Assembly: GCA_947475795.1 (NCBI GenBank) | Contig: CANJOX010000103.1 | Location: forward strand, 1-9,771 | Length of the DNA: 9,771 nucleotides | DNA from: Gemmatimonadota bacterium | GTDB lineage: Bacteria; Gemmatimonadota; Gemmatimonadetes; Gemmatimonadales; Gemmatimonadaceae | Direction of reading: 5' to 3' | Part shown: positions 1 through 7,559 of the stretch, piece after piece | Layout of the letters: each line of letters opens with the position of its first letter | Numbering within the stretch: position 1 is the first letter of the stretch | Position numbers and translations under genes: made by a program | The notes under the pieces: model-generated | What the model was told of the DNA's origin: nothing | Seen by the model: the letters and a program-made list of their open reading frames with translations, nothing else | The model's database searches: none

Positions 1-2819
1 AAGGGACGCGACTTGAGTGAATCCGCGCCGGTCATGAGCCCCGACAGGACCGCCTTGTCGCCCCCCACGTAGCGCGCGAGCACGTTCCCTTCGTCGGCGA
101 TACCCACCTTGAACGGCGTACCGCCCACGTACTTCACCGGAATCACCGTCTTGCCGAAGCCGTAGAACACCGGATGCTCCGGACGCGTGATCGAGGCCTC
201 AACCAGCGGGCGCTGCGCGGTGAGTCCCGGCACGGCGGTCTTGTCCACCGTCCGCGCCCAGCCGAATTCAATCGGCAGACGGGCCGATTCACCGATCGCG
301 ATCAGCGTCCCGCCGGCCGTGAGAAACGCCGAGAACGCATCGACCCCCGGCTGGCCGAATCCGCCGGTGAGATCCGGCGTTTCGCCGTACATGCCCAGGA
401 ACTTGTACTTGTCGTTCTTGAGATACGGCTGCGCCCGGGCCGCCTTGGGCTGCATCACCGTCTGCCGGCTCATGTTCTGCTCGGCCATCAGAATCACGTC
501 GTAGTCGCGGCGCAGGTTCCCCTGCACGACGCGCTCCTTGTAGATCAGATCGTACGGGATCTTGAATTCGTCGAACGTAAGGCGATACCAGCCGAGATTC
601 TGCGTCCCGCTCCACTGGGAATAGATCGCCACCCGCGGCACATCGGCGTTATGCATCGCCACCGTGGGCATGCTGCCCAGCATCGCGGCGGTGAGGCCGA
701 GCGAGTCGACGAGCGTGCGCACGCGCGGCGCGTACTTGCCAGCCACCACGAACGAACCGGCCGGATATGTGGTATCGCCGGCGGCAAAGCTCTTCTCGGC
801 CACCTGCATCGGCACCGTGCGCAGCAGATAGCGCAGCGTGACCATGTGGTTCGAGCCCGTATGCGCCACCGCGATCGCGGCATTGCCGGTGCCGCGCGTG
901 TTGCCCTTCAGCACGATCTTGTCGACCGGCGACACCGCTGCCTTGAGGATACTCGCGTCGGCGATCTCGACGACATCCACATCCATCGCGAGCCCCATCG
1001 ACCAGCCGCTGTCGTCATACGTGTTCAGACGCGCGTCGGGGTACTGCTGCCGCTCGATGAGATTCTTGGCGAGACGCCCATACGGCTGATCGCGCTTGAT
1101 GACATACGAGCCGGCGGGATACGTGATCGCGCCCACCTTCACCGGGGCCGTCGCCTGCCCCACTTCGATGCGCTGCACGCGCAGCAGGTTCACGAACTCC
1201 GCCACGCGCGTCATGTCGCGCTGCAGCGGGATCACGAAGCCGTACGGCGCCTTGACCTTCCCCTCTTCGATGCTGTTGCGCGTCTTGATGTAAAAGTTTT
1301 CGAGTACCGTGGCCGGGAACATCGACGCGAGCTGCAGCGCCGAGAGCACACCGGTTTGCATGTAGTTGGTGTTGGAGCGCCGCGTGAAGGTAGCGATGTC
1401 GTTGAAGCCGATCGGATTGCCGCGATACCACTCGCGATCCTGTGCGCCGCCACGACCCGTCGGCACCGCGCCGCCGCGCCCACCGCCCAGACCACCGCCT
1501 GGCGCCGGGGTTGCCGCGGTCACGCCGCGACGCGCGTTGGCCATCGCCGTGCTGTCGAGATCACGCCCCGACTGCGTCTCGTACATCTTCATGAGACCGT
1601 TGTGGTTGTACGCGACCGAGCCGAGATAGCCCGGCGACCAGCCGTCCATGAAGGCATGCGTATACACGCCCGGCATGCCCCACTTGGTCATCTGCGCCAT
1701 TTCCCAGTTGCCAAACCACGGCAGCTCGGCGAACAGAATGGGATCGAGATTCGGATTCTGCGGCGGGCCACCCGTGTAGGTGTACAGCAACGGCTGCGCT
1801 TCGTGCAGATCGTGCATGATCGGCGGATACGCCGTGAAGTACCAGTCGATGATCGCGCGCATCTGCACGAGCTTGATGTTGATGTCGCGATTGTTGTCGT
1901 GGTACACATACTTGCCCCAGTACGGCACACCGGCACCGCCGCCGAAGCCACCACCACCACCGCCACCACCGCCCGCCGCGGGTGCGGGCGCGGGTGCGGC
2001 GGCCGGCGCGCCGGCGGGCGCGCGACGCGCGGTGTCACCGGCCACCGGCATCGCCGGTGCCGGCGTCACGACCGGCGTGATCGCCGGTGCCGGAATGGCG
2101 GCCGCCATGTCGAGGCCGCGGAAGAACCAGTCCACATTCCGGTCGCGGCCGTCAGCGTCGGCGGCCGGCGTGATCGAGACGTAGAGTTGCTCGCGGATCT
2201 GACTGATGAGCGGCGACGTCTCGGTGACGAGGCGGTACGCCAGCTCCATCAGCATTTCCGACGGGCCGGTTTCGCCGCTGTGCAGCCCGCCCATGAAGTG
2301 ATAGTGCGGCTTGGTGTCGGCCAGCACGGCCTTCACCTGCGCGTCGGTCATGCCGCGCGGATCGGCGATCTTCGCCAAGTTGGCCCGGTTCTGCGCCAGG
2401 CGCTGCATGTTCGCCTCGGACGCGATCCAGACCACCACGAGTTCACGTCCCTCGTCCGAGCGTCCGATGGTTTCGATCTTCACGCGCGGTGACGCCGCCG
2501 CGAGGGCGCGATAATACTTCAGCTGATCAGCGTAGTACGTGAGCTTGCGCGGCGCGCCGATGTGATAGCCCAGCACGTCGCGCGGCGTGGGGATGCCGGC
2601 CACGAGCGGCAAGTGATCGACCAACGGGCTGCCGTGTTTCGGATTGGCCAGCCACTCCTGATAGCTCTGCGCGAAGGTCGGATCCTGCTTTTGATTGGGA
2701 TCACGCGCTTCGGTCGTGAGCTGTTGCGCAGCCAGTGACACGAAGGGCGCGAGTCCAAGCAGCAGCGCTTGGCGGAGGTGGCGTACTGCCCGGAAACGGG
2801 AGAGACCAACGTCGATCAC
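1..2819 (-). CDS. Secreted M14-family zinc carboxypeptidase-like protein (3' end outside window)
   Basis: Predicted exported metallopeptidase; 939 codons are visible and the frame is still open at the left edge. The GTG start at 2819 is chosen because it is followed by a good signal peptide: Arg-rich n-region (residues 8-16), hydrophobic core (18-31) and likely cleavage after L-A-A31. A TTG two codons upstream is an alternative. The M14 catalytic domain spans about residues 75-470. It shows IGRSDEGREL, the zinc motif H180-S-G-E183, NNRD (Arg311, candidate substrate-carboxylate binder), DLHE with H339 as probable third zinc ligand, and YETQSG with Glu414 as candidate catalytic glutamate. Two low-complexity inserts interrupt the domain: Ala/Pro/Gly at about 238-298 and Gly-rich at about 434-460. 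From about residue 729 (VAIYSQ) the sequence resembles a class I glutamine amidotransferase-like fold, a weaker call. The substrate is unknown. A peptidoglycan role is not shown by the sequence. It lies 123 bases downstream of ftsA and probably has its own promoter, which I could not identify. Confidence 0.92.
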   Translation of the reverse strand, partial: MIDVGLSRFRAVRHLRQALLLGLAPFVSLAAQQLTTEARDPNQKQDPTFAQSYQEWLANPKHGSPLVDHLPLVAGIPTPRDVLGYHIGAPRKLTYYADQLKYYRALAAASPRVKIETIGRSDEGRELVVVWIASEANMQRLAQNRANLAKIADPRGMTDAQVKAVLADTKPHYHFMGGLHSGETGPSEMLMELAYRLVTETSPLISQIREQLYVSITPAADADGRDRNVDWFFRGLDMAAAIPAPAITPVVTPAPAMPVAGDTARRAPAGAPAAAPAPAPAAGGGGGGGGGFGGGAGVPYWGKYVYHDNNRDINIKLVQMRAIIDWYFTAYPPIMHDLHEAQPLLYTYTGGPPQNPNLDPILFAELPWFGNWEMAQMTKWGMPGVYTHAFMDGWSPGYLGSVAYNHNGLMKMYETQSGRDLDSTAMANARRGVTAATPAPGGGLGGGRGGAVPTGRGGAQDREWYRGNPIGFNDIATFTRRSNTNYMQTGVLSALQLASMFPATVLENFYIKTRNSIEEGKVKAPYGFVIPLQRDMTRVAEFVNLLRVQRIEVGQATAPVKVGAITYPAGSYVIKRDQPYGRLAKNLIERQQYPDARLNTYDDSGWSMGLAMDVDVVEIADASILKAAVSPVDKIVLKGNTRGTGNAAIAVAHTGSNHMVTLRYLLRTVPMQVAEKSFAAGDTTYPAGSFVVAGKYAPRVRTLVDSLGLTAAMLGSMPTVAMHNADVPRVAIYSQWSGTQNLGWYRLTFDEFKIPYDLIYKERVVQGNLRRDYDVILMAEQNMSRQTVMQPKAARAQPYLKNDKYKFLGMYGETPDLTGGFGQPGVDAFSAFLTAGGTLIAIGESARLPIEFGWARTVDKTAVPGLTAQRPLVEASITRPEHPVFYGFGKTVIPVKYVGGTPFKVGIADEGNVLARYVGGDKAVLSGLMTGADSLKSRP
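1947..1973 (-). repeat. GGY trinucleotide repeat encoding nine glycines
   Basis: Nine consecutive GGT/GGC codons encode Gly283-Gly291 of the M14 protein. They sit in a longer Ala/Pro-rich then Gly-rich stretch (about 1930-2108) that reads as a flexible insert within the catalytic domain. Because all units are in frame, gain or loss of a unit would change linker length without breaking the gene. Whether the length varies between strains cannot be seen here. Confidence 0.75.
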
Positions 2820-2942
2820 AAGCAAGCCCCGAAAAAGTATGGAGAATGACGTACGGCGTACGGAGTCGGTCGAACGCGAGTACGGGGTACCGAGACACCG
2901 TCTCCGTACCCCGTCGTCCTTACTCCCGACATCGCTGGAACG
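2820..2942. other. Intergenic spacer between ftsA and the M14 gene
   Basis: This is the longest non-coding stretch in the window (123 bases). It holds the GTAC-rich repeat cluster annotated separately and must contain the start signals of the downstream M14 gene. Immediately before the GTG on the minus strand lies GGGGC, about 7 bases upstream, the only weak ribosome-binding candidate. I found no convincing -35/-10 pair; CATACT just before it has no well-spaced -35 partner. There is no T-run after the hairpin, so a classic intrinsic terminator is not supported. Confidence 0.6.
2851..2914. repeat. Triplicated GTACGG-type repeat, two copies forming a 15-bp hairpin
   Basis: The unit GTACGGCGTACGGAG (2851-2865) recurs as GTACGGGGTACCGAG (2880-2894, 13 of 15 identical) and in inverted orientation at 2902-2914 (12 of 13 identical). 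The second and third copies pair as a stem: arms 2882-2896 and 2900-2914, 14 of 15 pairs complementary with one internal C-C mismatch and a 3-base loop. The first copy overlaps a separate 13-base palindrome, CGTACG-G-CGTACG (2850-2862). GTAC occurs five times in about 60 bases. This looks like a REP-like dispersed intergenic repeat or an RNA hairpin protecting or ending the ftsA transcript. The lack of a following T-run on either strand argues against a standard rho-independent terminator. Confidence 0.7.
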
Positions 2943-4196
2943 TTAGAACCAATCCTGCAGCCACGTCTTCACGCGGGTGGCGAGCTTGTCGACCCCAGCA
3001 CCGGTGAGCGAGGGACGACGGGCGATGACACCGCCCAACGCGACACGATGGGCGCCATACAGGGCCAGCCCCACGGCGGTGGCGAAGCGCGGCTCGGTGA
3101 TCTGCTCGACCAAGCCGCTCACGTTGTCGCCCGGGACGCCCACGCGCACGCCAAGCCCGAACACGTCAGCGGCGAGTTCACTGATCCCTTCCAGCGCGGC
3201 GCCGCCGCCGGTGAGCACGACGCCGGCGTTGAGACGGCCCGCGAAGCCGGCCACCTGCACCTCGCGCTGCACCTTGTCGAAAATCTCATCCATGCGCTGA
3301 TGGATGATGTGCGTCATCAGCTCGCGCGAGATATGCCGCTCCCCGTGCGACGCCGTGGCGGGCATCGCGATGACCTGCTCGGGGTCGACCATGGGCTCGT
3401 ACGCGCAGCCGTACGCTTCCTTGAGCAGTTCGGCGTCCTGATTCGTGATGCCGAGCCCCTGCACGAGGTCGCTGGTCACGGCATTACCGCCGGACGCGAT
3501 GGTGCCGAGGTGGCGGATCTTGCCTTCGTGGAAGACGGCGAGATCGGTGGTGCCAGCGCCGAGTTCGAGCAGGACCACACCCTGCTCCTTCTCCTCCTCC
3601 GTGAGCACGGCCAGCGCGCTGGCCAGCGGCTCGAGCACGAGTTCGCGGGTCTTGAAGCCGGCCCGTTCGATGCTCTTGCGCAGGTTCATGGCCGGCGAGC
3701 TGCCGATCGTGACGAGATACATCTCGGTCTCGAGGCGCGTGCCGATCATGCCCACGGGATCGCGGATCCCGTCGGTTTTGTCCACGCGGTATTCCTGCGG
3801 AATGGCGTGCAGCAGTTCGCGGTCCTGCGGAATCGCCATGGCGCGCGCCACCTCGTTCACGCGGTCCACATCGGTGCGCAGGATCTCGTTGCCGCTGATC
3901 GCCACCACGCCGGTGGAGCACATGGCCCGCACGTGTTCGCCGGCGATGCCGACGTACAGCGCGTCGGGGGTGACCCCCGCCACGCGGCTCGCTTCCTCGA
4001 CCGCCTTCCGGATGGATCGCGTGGCTTCTTCGATGTCGGACACGACGCCGCGCCGCAGCCCCATCGTGCGGGTATGCCCCACGCCCAGCACGCGCAGCGT
4101 CGGCGTGCGTGGCAAGTCGCCGTGGACCGCCGCGACGATGGCGGTGGTGTAGGCGGTGCCGATATCGAGGGCGGCGACAATGGGTTCGGAAGTCAT
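2943..4196 (-). CDS. ftsA: Cell division protein FtsA
   Basis: Actin-like ATPase that tethers FtsZ polymers to the inner face of the membrane and recruits later divisome proteins. The 417 residues match the usual family length. Visible features are the phosphate-1 loop ALDIGTAYTTAI (residues 9-20), the FtsA-specific 1C region after it (about 85-165, including LLHAIPQEYRVD at 128-139), the phosphate-2 loop LLELGAGTTDLAVF (209-222) and the adenosine motif VVLTGGGAALEGI (326-338). The C-terminal stretch VDKLATRVKTWLQDWF (402-417) fits the amphipathic membrane-targeting helix. Phosphate-2 has Glu211 and Ala213 where actin-fold proteins commonly have Asp and Gly. The ATG overlaps the ftsQ stop (ATGA), and AGGTGAT lies about 12 bases upstream inside ftsQ as a possible ribosome site. 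The usual partner gene ftsZ does not follow; the next gene is the M14 peptidase. Confidence 0.97.
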   Translation of the reverse strand: MTSEPIVAALDIGTAYTTAIVAAVHGDLPRTPTLRVLGVGHTRTMGLRRGVVSDIEEATRSIRKAVEEASRVAGVTPDALYVGIAGEHVRAMCSTGVVAISGNEILRTDVDRVNEVARAMAIPQDRELLHAIPQEYRVDKTDGIRDPVGMIGTRLETEMYLVTIGSSPAMNLRKSIERAGFKTRELVLEPLASALAVLTEEEKEQGVVLLELGAGTTDLAVFHEGKIRHLGTIASGGNAVTSDLVQGLGITNQDAELLKEAYGCAYEPMVDPEQVIAMPATASHGERHISRELMTHIIHQRMDEIFDKVQREVQVAGFAGRLNAGVVLTGGGAALEGISELAADVFGLGVRVGVPGDNVSGLVEQITEPRFATAVGLALYGAHRVALGGVIARRPSLTGAGVDKLATRVKTWLQDWF

Positions 4197-4945
4197 GGCT
4201 GTCTGGCGATCACCTGGTCACGGAAGCGGAGGTCAAGCTCCACCGCACGCAGATGATTCCGCGCGAGGTCCGCTTCCACGGGTAATATGTCCCGGAACCG
4301 CGCTACGGTCACGTCGGGACTGGTTCGCACCGTCACGGCGCCCATCCGAACACGCAATTCGTCCGGTCCGGCCCGCTCACCGTGCGACACGCGGGCGTAA
4401 AGCCCCGGCGCGTCCTGACGCAACCCGTCGAGGAGGTGCAGCAAGGCGCTGTCAGCGCTGGCCGCGACCGGTACGTCGAGGGGGTACCGCACCGGATCAA
4501 TGGGGAGCAGGCGCCCGTCGGCGTCGGCCGGCTGGAGCTGCCCCCGGCGCGGGACGAACGCCACCGGTTCACGCTCGACCACACGGATGAGCAGCGTCCC
4601 GGGCAGTTGCCGCTCGACGACGACACTCGCCACCAACGGATGCGCGTTGACCCGTTCCGCCAGCGGTTCGAGGGGCTGCCACACCGACTGCAGCGTATCG
4701 ACCCGCAGCCGCGCCACGAGTTCGCTGGGGCGCGCGTAGCGCACCCCCTCGAAGACGACGCGACGGGCGTGAAAATAGTCCAGCTGGGCCAGCGCACGGG
4801 GGCCCCACCACGGCGCCCCGATCACGACCCCGGCGGCGGTCGCGGCAGCGACCGCGCGCAGCCAGCGCACCCACGTGGGACGCGTGCCGCGGGGGATCGC
4901 TTTGGCCGACGACGCCTTCTCGGGAGCGGGCCCGGCCACGGGCAT
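4193..4945 (-). CDS. ftsQ: Cell division protein FtsQ (POTRA domain)
   Basis: Bitopic divisome protein whose periplasmic part connects early division proteins with FtsB/FtsL and the septal synthase. The 250 residues comprise a short basic cytoplasmic tail (1-28), one membrane segment at about 29-47 (AVAAATAAGVVIGAPWW), a POTRA domain at about 58-130 (DYFHARRVVFEGV, then LVASVVVERQLPGTLLIRVVEREPVAF split by normal loops), and a beta-rich FtsQ domain to the end. RQLPGTLLIRVVEREPVA is the classic end of the POTRA/start of FtsQ region. Identity rests on this architecture and on position directly before ftsA, since FtsQ sequence is poorly conserved. The start ATG shares one base with the murC stop (TGATG), and its stop overlaps ftsA. 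The gene directly follows murC; murB and ddl, often found between them, are absent. Confidence 0.93.
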   Translation of the reverse strand: MPVAGPAPEKASSAKAIPRGTRPTWVRWLRAVAAATAAGVVIGAPWWGPRALAQLDYFHARRVVFEGVRYARPSELVARLRVDTLQSVWQPLEPLAERVNAHPLVASVVVERQLPGTLLIRVVEREPVAFVPRRGQLQPADADGRLLPIDPVRYPLDVPVAASADSALLHLLDGLRQDAPGLYARVSHGERAGPDELRVRMGAVTVRTSPDVTVARFRDILPVEADLARNHLRAVELDLRFRDQVIARQP

Positions 4946-6366
4946 CAGCCCCGGAGCGCCGCGAGCAGTTCGGGACCGGTCCGCGTGATATCGCCGGCAC
5001 CCATCGTGAGCACCACGTCACCGGGGCGCACGAGGTCCCGGAGCGCGATCGCGGCCTCACTGCGCGGACCGCGCCACGCCAGCGCGCCGGTGCGCAGGCG
5101 ATCGCCGATCAGATCCGACGTGACGCCGGGCTCGGGCACCTCGCGCGCGCCGTAGATGTCGCACAGCAGCACGAGATCCGCCGCCGAGAGTGCGTCGGCG
5201 AAGTCGACCTGCAGGTCACGCGTGCGCGAGTACAGGTGCGGCTGAAAGGCCAGCACCAGCCGCCGGTCGGGGAAGGCATGGCGCGCGGCGGCCACGGTGG
5301 CACGCACTTCCGTGGGGTGGTGCGCGTAATCGTCCACCACGTCGACGCCCTGCGCGGCCCCGAGTCGCTGGAAGCGCCGTTCGACGCCCCGGAACGCGGC
5401 CAGCCCGGGCGCCATCTGCGCCACGGTGCACCCCATGGCGAGCCCGGCACCGATCGCGGCGAGCGCGTTGCGGACGTTGTGCAGCCCCGGCACGGCGAGC
5501 GTGATCGCGCCCAGCATCTCGCCGTCGAAGGACACGTCGAAGCGCGCGCCGCTCGCGTCGAGCTGCAGCTGCTGCGCCACGAGGCGTGCGTCGCCGGCGT
5601 GCGCGGACGGTGTGGTACCGGGCGCCGTGGCCGAATACGCGATCACCTCGCCGCGTGCAGCGAGGCGGAGCGACATGGCCCCGTCGTCATCGGCGCAGCG
5701 CACCACCACGCGGGCCGGCGACACATACTGCTCGAACGTGCGCCGGATGTCGTCGAGATCGCGGTAGATGTCGAGATGGTCCGCCTCGACGTTGAGCACC
5801 ACGGCCACGGCGGGATCGAGGGCCAGAAACGAGCGGTCATACTCGTCGGCTTCCACCACGTACGTGTCGCCGCCCAGCCGCAGGTTGCCGCCCCACAATC
5901 CCACGCGCCCACCGACGACCCCGGTCGGATCCTGCCCGGCCGCCGCCAGTGCCTCGGTGGTCATCACCGTCGTGGTGGTCTTGCCGTGCGTGCCGGCGAT
6001 GCCGATCAGCTGTCCGCCGCTCACCGCGTCGGCCAGCGCTTCGGCGCGACGGACGAGTGGAATCCCGGCGGCGCGGGCGGCGACCATCTCAGGGTGTGAG
6101 GCGGCGATGGCCGAGGAGTACACGAGCGCGCGCGCACCGGGCACCATGGCGGGATCGTGCTGCGAGACACGGATCCCGTAGCGCGCGAGGTCGGGCGCGC
6201 CGGTGGGGTTGGCGTCGGTCCCCTGAATGGGAATGCCGCGTCGCGCCAGCAGCTCCGCCAGCGCACTCATCCCCGCGCCGGCGATCCCCACGAAGTGGAC
6301 CGGACGCGGATCGTTCCGGTCGAGCAGGACGGCCGCCGTGCGCGACGGCTCGCGAGTCGTGGTCAT
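4945..6366 (-). CDS. murC: UDP-N-acetylmuramate--L-alanine ligase MurC
   Basis: Cytoplasmic ATP-dependent ligase that adds L-Ala to UDP-MurNAc, the first amino acid of the peptidoglycan stem peptide. The 473 residues are full family length. The N-terminal Rossmann-like domain starts with FVGIAGAGMSALAELL (25-40), the UDP-sugar loop. The central domain has the ATP loop GTHGKTTTT (125-133), VVEADEYDRSF (170-180) and NVEADHLDIY (192-201). The C-terminal domain has PGLHNVRNALAA (293-304), VVDDYAHHPTEV (343-354) and FQPHLYSRT (374-382). DDYAHHPTE is diagnostic for MurC over other Mur ligases. No alternative upstream ATG lies in frame. A 65-base spacer separates it from murG; I see no clear ribosome site or promoter in that spacer. 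The stop overlaps the ftsQ start by one base. Confidence 0.98.
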   Translation of the reverse strand: MTTTREPSRTAAVLLDRNDPRPVHFVGIAGAGMSALAELLARRGIPIQGTDANPTGAPDLARYGIRVSQHDPAMVPGARALVYSSAIAASHPEMVAARAAGIPLVRRAEALADAVSGGQLIGIAGTHGKTTTTVMTTEALAAAGQDPTGVVGGRVGLWGGNLRLGGDTYVVEADEYDRSFLALDPAVAVVLNVEADHLDIYRDLDDIRRTFEQYVSPARVVVRCADDDGAMSLRLAARGEVIAYSATAPGTTPSAHAGDARLVAQQLQLDASGARFDVSFDGEMLGAITLAVPGLHNVRNALAAIGAGLAMGCTVAQMAPGLAAFRGVERRFQRLGAAQGVDVVDDYAHHPTEVRATVAAARHAFPDRRLVLAFQPHLYSRTRDLQVDFADALSAADLVLLCDIYGAREVPEPGVTSDLIGDRLRTGALAWRGPRSEAAIALRDLVRPGDVVLTMGAGDITRTGPELLAALRG

Positions 6367-6431
6367 AGCGGGGTCGGCGTGGGAGAGCGGCGAAGACAGG
6401 CGTGCGACATGCGTGCAATATGGCGGAACGC

Positions 6432-7559
6432 TCAGCCGATCCCTACCGACGACGCGCCGAGCTGCTCGAGGATCGAGCGGGCGATATCGGCCGCGGCGGT
6501 GGGGCGGGCCCGCGCGCGCGCGGCCAGCCGCATGCGGGCCAGCTCCGCCGGATCGTCGCGCAGCGCGCGCACGGCCGCATCAAGGGTGGCCACGGTGAGG
6601 TCGCGCTGCGGGAGATACCGGGCGGCGCCCACGGTGGCCATGGCCTGCGCGTTGTGGCTCTGGTGATCCTGCGCCGCGGTGGGGAGCGGGACCAGCAGCG
6701 CGGGGATCTCCCACGCCAGCAACTCCGCAATGGTCATCGCCCCGGCCCGCGTGACGGCGAGATCAGCGGCCGCGTACGCCTCGGCGATGGGCGCGAGATA
6801 CGGGCGCACGCGCACCATCCCCGACTCGCAGTCCAGATACGCCGACGCCTGCTGTGTCCCGGTGGCCCAGATGACGGCGACGCCCCCGGGCAACCCCTGA
6901 CGCGTCCACGCGGCGATGGCCTCGTTGAGCGCCCGCGCCCCCTGACTCCCCCCGACCACGAGGACGACGAAGGCATCGGCCGGCAGCCCCCACGCGCGGC
7001 GGGCCTCGTCGCGGGGACGGCGCGTGGCCGGCGGCGGTTCGATGGGACAGCCGAGCGGCAGGACCCGGGTGTGCGCACCGACGGTGAGCCGATCGGCAGC
7101 CTCAGGGAAGCCCAGGTACAGTACCTGCGCGCCCTTGGCGAAGGCACGGGTGGTGAGCCCCGGATGCGAGTCCGGCTCGTGCAGCATGGTGGGCACACCG
7201 TGCGCGCGCCCCCACGCCAGCGCGACGCCGGCGGCATAGCCGCCGGTGCCGATCACGGCGCGCGGCCGGTCGCGGCCGGCCAGCCGCGAGATCGCGCGCC
7301 ACGCCCCCACGGCGCCGCGCAGCGTGCGCCAGTTGTTCCACGGCGTGCGCCGGTACAGCGGATGCAGGTCGAGCAGCGTGAACCCGAACTCGGTGGTCGG
7401 GAGCACGGTGCGCTCGATCCCGCGGTGCGCCCCGATGAAGTGGGGCTCGATCCCGGGGGCCTGGGCGACCAGCGCGCGCGCGATGGCGAGGCCGGGATAG
7501 AGATGCCCACCCGTGCCGCCGCCGGCGAAGAACACGCGGGTCCGTGCGGCCGTAGTCAT
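6432..7559 (-). CDS. murG: UDP-GlcNAc:lipid I N-acetylglucosaminyltransferase MurG
   Basis: GT-B glycosyltransferase on the cytoplasmic face of the membrane that transfers GlcNAc from UDP-GlcNAc to lipid I, giving lipid II. The 375 residues are slightly above the E. coli length. The N-terminal domain has the glycine loop FFAGGGTGGHLYPGLAIA (10-27) and IGTGGYAAG (103-111). The C-terminal donor domain has VVGGSQGARALNEAI (201-215), VTRAGAMTIAEL (269-280) and PLPTAAQDHQSHNA (291-304). These are MurG signatures. The acceptor-side motif usually written HEQN reads HEPD here (127-130), an unusual pair of changes. The ATG overlaps the ftsW stop (ATGA), so translation is probably coupled to ftsW. It is followed by the only spacer inside the mur/fts block, 65 bases before murC. 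Confidence 0.97.
   Translation of the reverse strand: MTTAARTRVFFAGGGTGGHLYPGLAIARALVAQAPGIEPHFIGAHRGIERTVLPTTEFGFTLLDLHPLYRRTPWNNWRTLRGAVGAWRAISRLAGRDRPRAVIGTGGYAAGVALAWGRAHGVPTMLHEPDSHPGLTTRAFAKGAQVLYLGFPEAADRLTVGAHTRVLPLGCPIEPPPATRRPRDEARRAWGLPADAFVVLVVGGSQGARALNEAIAAWTRQGLPGGVAVIWATGTQQASAYLDCESGMVRVRPYLAPIAEAYAAADLAVTRAGAMTIAELLAWEIPALLVPLPTAAQDHQSHNAQAMATVGAARYLPQRDLTVATLDAAVRALRDDPAELARMRLAARARARPTAAADIARSILEQLGASSVGIG

Noticed and set aside
174..2492. Open frame of 772 codons on the plus strand
   Set aside because: It is antisense to the M14 gene. Its translation is Arg/His/Ala-rich with no recognisable motifs, a typical shadow in high-GC DNA, whereas the minus strand shows signal peptide, zinc motifs and family patterns.
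2882..2914. Rho-independent terminator for ftsA
   Set aside because: The stem is strong, but no T-run follows it on either strand, so I kept it as a repeat/hairpin rather than calling a terminator.
3048..4256. Open frame of 402 codons on the plus strand opposite ftsA
   Set aside because: Shadow of ftsA: low-complexity composition rich in His, Ala and Arg, no domains, and the minus-strand FtsA is unmistakable across the same bases.
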